Below, one piece after another: positions 1-5,950 of a stretch of 10,170 nucleotides of DNA (position 1 is the first letter of the stretch; each line of letters begins with the position of its first letter). Position numbers and translations under genes: made by a program. Under the pieces are notes generated by a model. That model searched no databases and had not been told where the DNA came from. It saw only the letters and a program-made list of their open reading frames with translations. This stretch comes from Prevotella sp. (GTDB lineage: Bacteria; Bacteroidota; Bacteroidia; Bacteroidales; Bacteroidaceae), in assembly GCA_017442765.1 (NCBI GenBank), contig JAFRZC010000148.1, positions 1 through 10,170 of the forward strand, written 5' to 3'.

Positions 1-72
1 AAAAATCGCGAAACGATGGGGCTTTTGTCAATTTTCACCCATTTCATCGGAAATTTTTGGTCTTCTGTTTGC

Positions 73-88
73 GAAACATATATGTTTC
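73..88. repeat. 16-bp perfect palindrome GAAACATATATGTTTC
   Basis: The 16 bases are exactly self-complementary. The left half belongs to a 12-mer, CGAAACATATAT, that recurs in direct orientation at 139-150 and 161-172. A perfect palindrome with flanking half-site copies could bind a dimeric regulator, or it could be the end of a degraded mobile element. The sequence does not decide between these. Confidence 0.7.
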
Positions 89-100
89 ACCTCCCAAATG

Positions 101-127
101 ACGGTCTTTCGGCATGCGAAAGACCGT
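101..127. repeat. Strong hairpin, 11-bp perfect stem
   Basis: Bases 101-111 (ACGGTCTTTCG) and 117-127 (CGAAAGACCGT) are perfectly complementary around a 5-nt GCATG loop. On the plus strand it is followed by GTTTC and not by a T run, so a classical terminator is not obvious. It lies between copies of the CGAAACATATAT repeat and may be part of the same composite repeat element. Terminator for an upstream gene outside the window is the main alternative. Confidence 0.65.
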
Positions 128-189
128 GTTTCATGACCCGAAACATATATCGCTCAGGCGCGAAACATATATCTTTCGCAATAGAGCCA

Positions 190-228
190 TATAAGTCTTA
201 TGATCTTATAGGACTTATACGACTTATA
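190..228. repeat. Nonamer tandem repeat with inverted arm
   Basis: Three adjacent 9-mers of the form NNNCTTATA lie at 202-210 (GATCTTATA), 211-219 (GGACTTATA) and 220-228 (CGACTTATA). The segment TATAAGTC at 190-197 is the exact reverse complement of GACTTATA at 221-228, so the block can also fold back. Short-period repeats of this kind are common between genes in Bacteroidales; their function is unknown. Confidence 0.7.
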
Positions 229-368
229 ATGAGAGACTTAGCGAAAGTCGCTCAGGACTGCGTTATTTTCCACGAGGAAAAATGTTTTTCAAAAAAACGC
301 AACCATGAGCGATTTCAAAGTTTAAAATAAGAGGATTTTTGTAAAATTTTGTGAAACCGGCAAGTTTC

Positions 369-401
369 TTTCGTCATTCAAAACAGGGGATTTCGTCACT
401 C
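369..401. promoter_or_regulatory. Direct repeat TTTCGTCAYTC, two helical turns apart
   Basis: TTTCGTCATTC (369-379) and TTTCGTCACTC (391-401) differ at one base. Their starts are 22 nt apart, about two turns of B-DNA, and they lie some 57-89 nt upstream of the surface-protein start. That geometry fits a binding site for a tandem-binding regulator. This is inference from spacing only; no regulator is identified. Confidence 0.35.
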
Positions 402-457
402 GGAATGCCCGGTTCTCAAAATTCGATAACCATATACATTTTTTTACAATCAAAAGA

Positions 458-1816
458 ATGCTCGCGACATTCGTGGCACTCTTGTGCCTGATGCCCGTGG
501 CTCAGGCCAAAACTATAGTCAACGTGACGGGGAAAACGGCAACGGTTATACAGTCTTCGACCCTATATGTCGGCGAGGTTGTGCTTAACGGACAGCAGTC
601 GTTCTATTATCTGTATTCAGAAGACTTGACCAATTTCCAAACGGTGTTCGACGGAGTGAAAGATGGTCTGCTCGATTTCAAGGGCGGGATGTTCAGCACG
701 CTGGTGCCGTATATCGACTGGGAGACTGAGGACAAGGGTATCGCTGTCTGCTCGAGCGCAGACTATACGGCGATGATGAACTCGGATTGGACGAGCGCGG
801 CAAATGCCGGACTGGCATGCTTGCCCAACACGGCAGTCAGCTCATCATCCTCAAACGACCTTTATGAGACGGATGCCGACTTTGCCGCGAGGTGTTCAAA
901 ATATTTCGATTTGGATGGAGTCGAATGTGTTGATAATGCGGGAAACCCTTGGACGTTCAGCGGCATTCTCGGCAACGTCGCCGCCACCGGCACTTTCGGC
1001 AAGGCCACCGGCATGGAAAACTGGACTGTCGGTCCCGATGCCGACGACAATGTCAGCGGCATCCCCGAAGGCTGGACGGTGGTGAACGATGCCAACCCCA
1101 CGCTCTCGCTGGCCGACAATGCCGACAACAGCAACATCATCAGCGATGCAGCCGCGAGCGGACAGGTGTACGATGTCACGCTCGCCGGGCGCACGTTCAG
1201 CAAGGATGGCAAGTGGAACACGCTCTGCCTGCCCTTCGATGTCAGCGACTTCGCGGGCACACCGCTTGAGGGAGCTGCCGTGCGCACGCTCTCCTCTTCC
1301 GATTTCAACGACGGTACGCTGACGCTCAACTTCGGCGGCAACCTGACCGCTGTCGAGGCTGGCAAGCCCTATATCGTGAAGTGGGACGAAGGCGACGACA
1401 TCACCGACCCGACGTTTGAGGGCGTCATTGTCAGTGCCGCGGAACCGACCGACGTGGAGACTACATACGCCAGCTTCCACGGCATCTACTCGCCCCATAA
1501 CACCGGCGGAGAGGATAAGACGATGCTCTTCATGGGCGCGGATAATACGGTTTACTATCCCAATGCCGATATGACCATCGGTGCCTGCCGTGCCTACTTC
1601 CCGCTGAACGGCATCACAGCCGGCGACCTGCCCACCCAGGCTCGTGCCTTCGTGCTGAACTTCGACGGCGGATCAACGGGGATAAGCCTCACTCACGACC
1701 CCTCTCCAAGGAAGGGGAGTAGTGGCTGGTACTCGCTCGACGGTCGCAAGCTCAGCGGTAAGCCCACCCGACGCGGCATCTATGTGAATAATGGCCGCAA
1801 GGTCGTGATGAAGTAA
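458..1816 (+). CDS. Secreted Prevotella-type surface protein with T9SS-like C-terminal module
   Basis: A 452-aa exported protein of unknown function. The start opens a signal peptide (hydrophobic core about residues 2-14, likely cleavage after Ala-Gln-Ala around residue 17), but it lacks the usual positive charges. These appear if reading begins nine bases earlier at ATC (449), which adds Ile-Lys-Arg. Residues about 20-168 form an N-terminal part of no family I recognise. Residues about 168-400 match in style the repeated Prevotella exported module with Gly-Lys-Trp-Asn-Thr-Leu-Cys-Leu-Pro-Phe-Asp and Glu-Ala-Gly-Lys-Pro-Tyr signatures. Residues 414-422 come from an in-frame palindromic repeat. 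The last 30 residues (Trp-Tyr-Ser-Leu-Asp-Gly-Arg ... Gly-Ile-Tyr ... Gly-Arg-Lys-Val) resemble type A C-terminal sorting or anchoring domains. GGC encodes 2 of 11 glycines before residue 168 and 20 of 29 after, suggesting a mosaic gene. It likely acts at the cell surface; no catalytic motif is seen. Confidence 0.85.
   Translation: MLATFVALLCLMPVAQAKTIVNVTGKTATVIQSSTLYVGEVVLNGQQSFYYLYSEDLTNFQTVFDGVKDGLLDFKGGMFSTLVPYIDWETEDKGIAVCSSADYTAMMNSDWTSAANAGLACLPNTAVSSSSSNDLYETDADFAARCSKYFDLDGVECVDNAGNPWTFSGILGNVAATGTFGKATGMENWTVGPDADDNVSGIPEGWTVVNDANPTLSLADNADNSNIISDAAASGQVYDVTLAGRTFSKDGKWNTLCLPFDVSDFAGTPLEGAAVRTLSSSDFNDGTLTLNFGGNLTAVEAGKPYIVKWDEGDDITDPTFEGVIVSAAEPTDVETTYASFHGIYSPHNTGGEDKTMLFMGADNTVYYPNADMTIGACRAYFPLNGITAGDLPTQARAFVLNFDGGSTGISLTHDPSPRKGSSGWYSLDGRKLSGKPTRRGIYVNNGRKVVMK
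1699..1717 (+). repeat. GC-rich palindromic element inside a coding region
   Basis: CCCCTCTCC (1699-1707) pairs with GGAAGGGG (1710-1717) around an AA loop, with one bulged C at 1704. It lies in frame within the surface-protein gene and encodes Asp-Pro-Ser-Pro-Arg-Lys-Gly just before the C-terminal module, where relatives usually have only a short variable linker. A similar element at 7622-7635 sits inside a different gene. Palindromes of this CCCCTCCC/GGGG type are widespread in bacterial genomes, usually between genes. In-frame insertion here is inferred. Confidence 0.7.
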
Positions 1817-1824
1817 AAATGTTT

Positions 1825-1907
1825 AGTTGACGAGTTGACAAGTTAACAAGTAAACCAGTTGTTAGTCTGTCAACTTGCCAACTTGTCAACTCGTTAACTT
1901 GTCAACT
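1825..1907. repeat. Octamer-built inverted repeat (AGTTRACR units)
   Basis: Left arm units are AGTTGACG, AGTTGACA, AGTTAACA and AGTAAACC (1825-1856). Read on the minus strand from 1907, the right arm units are AGTTGACA, AGTTAACG, AGTTGACA, AGTTGGCA and AGTTGACA. Each arm is an 8-nt tandem repeat, and the two arms face each other, giving an imperfect stem of at least 24 bp. It fills nearly all of the 100-nt gap between the surface-protein stop and the small-peptide start. It could form a transcript hairpin that attenuates or stabilises mRNA, or be repeat-derived spacer DNA. Confidence 0.85.
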
Positions 1908-1916
1908 TTAAAAAGT

Positions 1917-2108
1917 ATGAGGAAACAAGAATATATGAGGCCCGCGATGAAAGTAGCCACGATGAAGTATCAGTCACCGTTGCTCACTGGCAGCGTGACA
2001 GATGTTGACGGCGGCGACACCGGCATCGGCTATGGTGGCGGTGGAAGCGGTCCGGCACGTTCCCCACAGCATAGAAGCCTATGGGATGATGACGTATGCG
2101 ACGAATGA
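1917..2108 (+). CDS. Small Gly-rich peptide with WDDD acidic tail
   Basis: A 63-aa open frame starting MRKQEYMRPAMKV. I chose the ATG at 1917 because the earlier ATG at 1875 lies inside the octamer repeat and its added residues are repeat translation. The peptide has three parts: a basic N-terminus with Tyr-Met-Arg-Pro-Ala-Met-Lys-Val and a Pro-Leu-Leu-Thr-Gly-Ser segment (residues 1-26); a Gly-rich middle with GYGGGGSGPAR (about 38-48); and an acidic end with Leu-Trp-Asp-Asp-Asp and a final Cys-Asp-Glu. From memory, this plan (Tyr-x-x-Pro near the start, Leu-Leu-x-Gly-Ser, Gly-rich, Arg then Trp/Leu-Asp-Asp) recurs in many unnamed 50-80-aa Bacteroidales proteins, often beside exported proteins. 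There is no signal peptide and no known function. It probably shares a transcript with the surface protein upstream, interrupted by the inverted repeat. Confidence 0.75.
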   Translation: MRKQEYMRPAMKVATMKYQSPLLTGSVTDVDGGDTGIGYGGGGSGPARSPQHRSLWDDDVCDE

Positions 2109-2119
2109 AACATAAATCA

Positions 2120-2150
2120 ACTGGGCAGCGTAGGAGGCTACGTTCCCAGT
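2120..2150. terminator. Hairpin between convergent genes, probable terminator
   Basis: ACTGGG (2120-2125) pairs with CCCAGT (2145-2150), and CGTAG (2129-2133) pairs with CTACG (2138-2142) around a GAGG loop, with a small internal loop (CAG opposite TT). It lies 11 nt past the small-peptide stop and directly abuts the stop of the convergent hydrolase gene. On the minus strand it is followed by TTGATTTATG, moderately T-rich; the plus side is less so. It likely ends the hydrolase transcript and perhaps both. Confidence 0.6.
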
Positions 2151-2151
2151 A

Positions 2152-2787
2152 TTACTGCATTCCCTTGTATTTCGGGTTGTGCGTCTCGTAGTTGCGGAGC
2201 GTGGACTTCTTTGTCGGCTTGTCGAGCTTTATCTGGTAGCCGTTGCCCTTCATCCACTCCACAATCTTGTCCATCCACTGAGCGGCTGAGGCAAAGGTGG
2301 GATGTATGCCGTCCTTGCCCCGCACGAGATTCACCTTCGTCGTGTCGAAGAAATGGTTTTCGCCCGTGTTGCGGCGGATGATGCTCCCGATGCCGTTGTC
2401 CTTCACGCCACGCAGCATGGTCGGCCCCACCCACACATACGGCACCTTGCCGAACTTCGCAATAATGTCCTTCACATATCCCTCTCGCCGTTGCAGGTCG
2501 TAGTAGCCCAGGTCGTTCGACCCGCAGCTGAACACGATGAGCGTGGGCCGCTCCTTCGCAATCTGATACGCCATGTCTTTCGTCGTGGCCCAGTGGCGTG
2601 TCGTCGCCCCGTACCAGATGAACGTGCGCAGATAGTGTCCGTTCGCGTCGGCATAGTCCTGCAACCGTCGGCACAACCCGTCGAGCATCGAGTCGCCGAT
2701 AAGGAGAATCCGCTCACCCGACCCCTGCGCCATTGCACCGCACAGTCCAAGCGACATAATCAATACACTCAGAAATCTTTTCATCAT
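2152..2787 (-). CDS. Secreted SGNH/GDSL-family hydrolase
   Basis: A 211-aa protein with a signal peptide (Met-Met-Lys-Arg then hydrophobic to about residue 18, Ala-Met-Ala at 18-20), so it acts in the periplasm or outside. Family blocks are in order: Ile-Gly-Asp-Ser-Met (30-34) with nucleophile Ser33; Gly60 of block II; Gly-Ser-Asn-Asp (89-92) with oxyanion Asn91; and Asp-Gly-Ile-His-Pro-Thr (159-164) with catalytic Asp159 and His162. All four hallmark residues are present, so it should be an active esterase or lipase-like enzyme. The substrate is unknown; next to glycoside hydrolases, removal of acyl groups from a glycan is plausible. A DUF459-like subgroup is possible. It has its own promoter and is divergent from the GH92 gene. 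The start could be either of the two adjacent Met codons. Confidence 0.92.
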   Translation of the reverse strand: MMKRFLSVLIMSLGLCGAMAQGSGERILLIGDSMLDGLCRRLQDYADANGHYLRTFIWYGATTRHWATTKDMAYQIAKERPTLIVFSCGSNDLGYYDLQRREGYVKDIIAKFGKVPYVWVGPTMLRGVKDNGIGSIIRRNTGENHFFDTTKVNLVRGKDGIHPTFASAAQWMDKIVEWMKGNGYQIKLDKPTKKSTLRNYETHNPKYKGMQ

Positions 2788-2819
2788 CTTCTATCGATTT
2801 ATAATTTACACCATAGAGC

Positions 2820-2849
2820 GCAGTCAGCCTCTTACTTATATCTGACTGC
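2820..2849. promoter_or_regulatory. Inverted repeat at the 5' end of the hydrolase transcript
   Basis: GCAGTCAG (2820-2827) and CTGACTGC (2842-2849) are perfectly complementary across a 14-nt spacer. The right arm overlaps the last two bases of the minus-strand -7 box, so the repeat covers the expected transcription start. It could be an operator for a dimeric repressor, or a leader hairpin. It also lies 60-90 nt upstream of the GH92 promoter box, so it might affect both genes. Confidence 0.5.
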
Positions 2850-2879
2850 AAAAGTATATAATTTTCTAAAAATAGCCAA
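2848..2879 (-). promoter_or_regulatory. Bacteroidetes-type promoter for the SGNH hydrolase
   Basis: On the minus strand, TACTTTTGC (2856-2848) matches the Bacteroidetes -7 consensus TAnnTTTGC exactly. A TTG (2879-2877) lies 20 nt further upstream, fitting the -33 element. Transcription should start near 2841-2844, giving a leader of about 55 nt before the ATG at 2787. Confidence 0.75.
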
Positions 2880-2908
2880 CATTAAGACCATAAATGGAAA
2901 ATTTTGTT

Positions 2909-2917
2909 TATCTTTGC
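2909..2917 (+). promoter_or_regulatory. Bacteroidetes-type -7 box for the GH92 gene
   Basis: TATCTTTGC matches TAnnTTTGC exactly. I see no good -33 TTG at the usual distance. The predicted start near 2921-2925 gives a short leader of about 25 nt. This also decides the translation start: an in-frame ATG at 2894 lies upstream of the box and would not be transcribed from it, so the ATG at 2948 is used. Confidence 0.75.
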
Positions 2918-2947
2918 TTGCGGAAAAAAACAAAAACTTATCCATCA

Positions 2948-5074
2948 ATGAAACAACTACTCTTTTCATTATTCCTCTGCATGTCAGGGATGAGCATGAG
3001 CGGACAAGACTATGTCCGGTACATCGACCAGCGCATCGGTACGGGCGGCAACGGACATGTGTTCCTCGGCGCGAACGCGCCTTGGGGCTTGGTGCAGGTG
3101 GGACCGACCCAGTACACACGCGGCTGGGACTGGACTTCGGGCTACCACGACAGCGACTCCATCCTGATCGGCTTCGGCCACATGCACCTCAGCGGTACGG
3201 GCATCGGCTGTCTGGGCGACATCGCGCTTATCCCGATAAAAGAAGGCGAGAGCCTTGCCGGACCGCACGAGATGAAGTTCTCGCACGACGACGAAGAGGT
3301 GCGGCCGGGCTACTACAGCATCCGGCTGAAAGACCCTGCCGTGCGCGTCGAGCTGACAGCCACACAGCGCGTGGCCATGCATCGCTACACACCGTGGAGA
3401 GCAGAGGAAGGCGAGAAGAGAGTCCTCGCCATCGACCTCGCACAGTGCATCGGCTGGGACAAGATGACGGAGTGCTTCATCGTGCAGGACAGCCCCACCA
3501 TGCTCTCCGGCTATCGGCGCAGCACGGGATGGGCCGCAGACCGATGGACCTACTTCGCCATCGAATTCTCCGTGCCGGTCAAGTTCGGCGAGCAGTCGGG
3601 CGACACGCTCTACACCGTGCAGACGGCGAACACGGAGAGACCCCTGATGGTGAAGGTGGCACTCTCGCCCACCTCGGCAGGCGACGCAAAAGTAAATATG
3701 TTGACGGAGATGCCCGGCTGGGACTTCGACGAGGTGCGGCAGGCCGCCTACGAGGCATGGAACAAGGAGCTCTCGCGCATACGTATCGAAGCCGGCGAGG
3801 AACAGAAAAAGGTATTCTACACGGCCATGTACCACCTGATGACGGCACCCTCGGTGTTCTGCAATACCGACAAGAGCTATCGCGGTGCCGACGGGAAGAA
3901 CCATCAGGCCGACTATACGACCCACACCACCCTCTCGCTCTGGGACACCTACCGCGCCGCACATCCGCTCATGACGCTCATCTGTCCTGAGAAGCAGCGC
4001 GACTTTGCCGAGACATTCATGGCCATCTGCGACGAGCAAGGCCGACTGCCCGTGTGGCACCTCATGGGCAACGAGACCGACTGCATGGTGGGCAACCCGG
4101 GCGCCATCGTGCTGGCCGACCTTGTGCTGAAAGGTTTTGTCGAGGACAAGGAGCGTGCATACAAAGCCTTGAGGCAGACGCAGATGCACGACGGACGGCT
4201 GCTCGGCACGCTCCAGCAGTATGGCTACATCCCTTATGACAAGGCCGACGAGGGCGAGACGGTGGCAAAGGCACTGGAATACTGCATTGCCGACGATGCC
4301 GTCGCGCGGGTCGCCAAGCTGCTCGGACACAAGGAGGACTACCGTTATTTCCACATCCGCAGCCAGTCGTACAAGAAATATTTTGACCCGCAGACAGGCT
4401 TTATGCGGGCAATAGACTCGAACGGGAAGTTCCGCGAGCCGTTCGACCCCATCAAGTCGCGCCACCGCGACGACGACTACACCGAGGGCAACGCCTGGCA
4501 ATATACCTGGCTCGTGCCCCACGACGTAGAGGGGCTGGTCAGACTCTTCGGCGGAAAAAGCAACTTCATCAAGAAGTTCGACCAGTTCTTCACGACCGAG
4601 GGCGACATGGGCGAGTTCGCCTCGCCCGACATCAGCGGACTCATCGGGCAATATGCCCACGGCAATGAGCCCAGCCACCACATGATTTACATCTATTGCA
4701 TGCTGAAGAATGAGGAAAGGAAAGCCGCGCCGCTGCTACGCAAAGTGATGGACGAGATGTACCACACGGGGCGCGACGGGCTCATCGGCAACGAAGACGT
4801 GGGACAGATGTCGGCCTGGTACATCCTCTCGGCTATGGGCATCTATCAGGTGGAGCCCGCCGGCGGACAATTCTACATCGGCTCGCCCGTCGTCAATAAA
4901 GCAGAAATCAATGTCGGAAACGGAAAAACCTTCACTGTTGTGGCAGAGAACAACAGCCGCGAGAACATTCTCGTCCGTGAGATATTCCTCAACGGCAAAC
5001 GCCTCAGCCGCAACTGGCTCACCTTCAGCGAAATTGCCCAAGGCGGCCAGCTGCGGCTGGTAATGGGGAGATAA
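2948..5074 (+). CDS. Secreted GH92 family alpha-mannosidase
   Basis: A 708-aa exported glycoside hydrolase of family 92: calcium-dependent, inverting exo-alpha-mannosidases that act on N-glycan or fungal mannan linkages. The start is set by the promoter box and a good signal peptide (Met-Lys-Gln-Leu-Leu-Phe ..., cleavage near residue 19 before Gln-Asp-Tyr). The N-terminal beta-sandwich begins with Ile-Asp-Gln-Arg-Ile-Gly-Thr-Gly-Gly-Asn-Gly-His and includes Gly-Phe-Gly-His-Met-His-Leu-Ser-Gly. The catalytic (alpha/alpha)6 barrel carries Tyr-Thr-Glu-Gly-Asn-Ala-Trp (511-517, Glu513 the likely general acid), Gly-Asn-Glu-Pro-Ser-His-His (572-578) and Gly-Asn-Glu-Asp-Val-Gly-Gln-Met-Ser-Ala-Trp (614-624, Asp617 the likely base). 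Length is normal. Where the characterised Bacteroides enzyme has, as I recall it, Asp two residues before the base, this one has Asn615, a variant I believe is common. Exact linkage specificity cannot be read from sequence. The gene is alone on its strand. Confidence 0.96.
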   Translation: MKQLLFSLFLCMSGMSMSGQDYVRYIDQRIGTGGNGHVFLGANAPWGLVQVGPTQYTRGWDWTSGYHDSDSILIGFGHMHLSGTGIGCLGDIALIPIKEGESLAGPHEMKFSHDDEEVRPGYYSIRLKDPAVRVELTATQRVAMHRYTPWRAEEGEKRVLAIDLAQCIGWDKMTECFIVQDSPTMLSGYRRSTGWAADRWTYFAIEFSVPVKFGEQSGDTLYTVQTANTERPLMVKVALSPTSAGDAKVNMLTEMPGWDFDEVRQAAYEAWNKELSRIRIEAGEEQKKVFYTAMYHLMTAPSVFCNTDKSYRGADGKNHQADYTTHTTLSLWDTYRAAHPLMTLICPEKQRDFAETFMAICDEQGRLPVWHLMGNETDCMVGNPGAIVLADLVLKGFVEDKERAYKALRQTQMHDGRLLGTLQQYGYIPYDKADEGETVAKALEYCIADDAVARVAKLLGHKEDYRYFHIRSQSYKKYFDPQTGFMRAIDSNGKFREPFDPIKSRHRDDDYTEGNAWQYTWLVPHDVEGLVRLFGGKSNFIKKFDQFFTTEGDMGEFASPDISGLIGQYAHGNEPSHHMIYIYCMLKNEERKAAPLLRKVMDEMYHTGRDGLIGNEDVGQMSAWYILSAMGIYQVEPAGGQFYIGSPVVNKAEINVGNGKTFTVVAENNSRENILVREIFLNGKRLSRNWLTFSEIAQGGQLRLVMGR

Positions 5075-5106
5075 GAGGATGACTGTTTAGAAATAAGACA
5101 GGACGG

Positions 5107-5949
5107 CTACTCGTTCCACAGACAATCCTTGTCCATGATGAGCTCGGTGTTGCCGAGGGTTTCCTCGGGATGATGGATCTCGCATTTCTCCATAACGATG
5201 CGGGCACTGATGGCGAAGAGCAGACCCTGGTTCTCGGCGAAGTAGCAACGGCGGAAGTCGATGTTGTAGCATTGCTCACCGCGTATCTCCACCAGGCCGA
5301 ACTCGCGGCAGCGCACAAAGCGACAGTCGATGAACTGGGCATCGTTGGTATCGACGAGTGTCATGATGCCGTAGCTGCAATCGCGGATGGTGGTACGGGC
5401 ACAGCGCAACTCATGAGTGCGGTAGGCTTCGATGCCCATGGTGCCGCAGCCGTAGAGGTCGCAGTTGTCGAGCTTCACGTTCTCGCAGTTGTCGAGATAG
5501 AGCACGCCCCCCTCGCAGTAGCCCTCGTCGGTATGTCCGAGCGTGAGGTTGCGCAGGGTGATGTTCTTGCAGTTGAGGAACGTGAGCACGTTGGCATAGC
5601 GCGGCTCAACGACAATCTCAGCCCCGTTGCCGCCGTCGATGGTGAGGTTGGCGATGTTCTTGAGTGTGAGCTGACGACCGTCGAAGCGGCTCTCGCTGAA
5701 CAGCATCTCCTTGATGCCCTTCTGCTCCTCGGCATAGTCGGTGAAGGGTATCTGCACATCGAGGCACTGGTCTTCGTATTCGAGGATGAGCGAGAGGTTG
5801 AGCTTTGCGCCGTCGGCAATCTTGATGACGCGGTTGCCGCCGAGGGCACGCAGGAAATCGGCCTCGTTATCAACGGTGATGGTTTTCATTGTCCCTGCGG
5901 CAGCGGTCATGCCTACTGCAAGCAGGATAAGGGTAAGGAACTTTTTCAT
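5107..5949 (-). CDS. Secreted right-handed parallel beta-helix protein
   Basis: A 280-aa exported protein. The signal peptide is Met-Lys-Lys-Phe-Leu-Thr ... with cleavage near Ala18-Gly19. After an N-terminal cap with Thr-Val-Asp-Asn-Glu-Ala-Asp-Phe, residues about 90-265 form rungs typical of a pectate-lyase-like beta-helix: short repeats such as Leu-Thr-Phe-Leu-Asn-Cys-Lys-Asn-Ile-Thr-Leu and Val-Lys-Leu-Asp-Asn-Cys-Asp-Leu. Asn-Cys or Asp-Cys recurs about every 20-25 residues, which would stack as a ladder. This fold is used by polysaccharide lyases, glycosidases, epimerases and binding proteins; no catalytic triad can be assigned, and the chain is short for a full enzyme. It lies 40 nt after the DUF2207 gene on the same strand, across a heptamer repeat with no -7 box, so read-through from upstream is likely. 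It converges on GH92 with a 32-nt gap and no clear terminator. Confidence 0.85.
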   Translation of the reverse strand: MKKFLTLILLAVGMTAAAGTMKTITVDNEADFLRALGGNRVIKIADGAKLNLSLILEYEDQCLDVQIPFTDYAEEQKGIKEMLFSESRFDGRQLTLKNIANLTIDGGNGAEIVVEPRYANVLTFLNCKNITLRNLTLGHTDEGYCEGGVLYLDNCENVKLDNCDLYGCGTMGIEAYRTHELRCARTTIRDCSYGIMTLVDTNDAQFIDCRFVRCREFGLVEIRGEQCYNIDFRRCYFAENQGLLFAISARIVMEKCEIHHPEETLGNTELIMDKDCLWNE

Positions 5950-5950
5950 A

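Larger units (their letters stand above)
1..457. other. Gene-free AT-rich leader region with several repeats
   Basis: No convincing gene is visible. The only sizeable open frame (16-330, +) encodes a 104-aa Cys- and Phe-rich peptide that resembles no family I know, and it runs straight through the palindromes described separately. What the stretch does hold: three copies of CGAAACATATAT (72-83, 139-150, 161-172), a hairpin at 101-127, a nonamer repeat at 202-228 and a near-perfect direct repeat at 369-401. No clear TAnnTTTG promoter box could be placed before the gene at 458; the closest, TAAAATTTTG near 342-351, has the wrong spacing. It probably contains the promoter and leader of the downstream surface protein plus repeat-derived spacer DNA. 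Confidence 0.6.

Noticed and set aside
16..330. 104-aa plus-strand open frame in the leader region
   Set aside because: It runs through the palindrome, hairpin and nonamer repeat, has no recognisable domain or signal peptide, and its composition looks like translated AT-rich repeat DNA. A real gene is not excluded but is unsupported.
1825..1907. CRISPR array
   Set aside because: Units are only 8 nt with no spacers and arms in opposite orientation; there are no cas genes.
2894..2947. Upstream in-frame ATG extending the GH92 protein by 18 residues
   Set aside because: It lies upstream of the -7 box at 2909-2917 and would bury the signal peptide behind a charged segment.
2302..3990. 562-aa plus-strand open frame spanning the hydrolase, the divergent promoters and the GH92 start
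   Set aside because: It crosses a promoter region and two real genes in the wrong frames; composition is Arg/His-rich shadow sequence.
2984..4681. 565-aa minus-strand open frame opposite the GH92 gene
   Set aside because: It is the complement of a well-supported GH92 gene with all catalytic motifs. Long antisense frames are expected in GC-rich codon usage; the translation resembles no family.
5075..5106. Terminator between GH92 and the beta-helix gene
   Set aside because: Only a 4-bp CTGT/ACAG pairing is visible, too weak to call.
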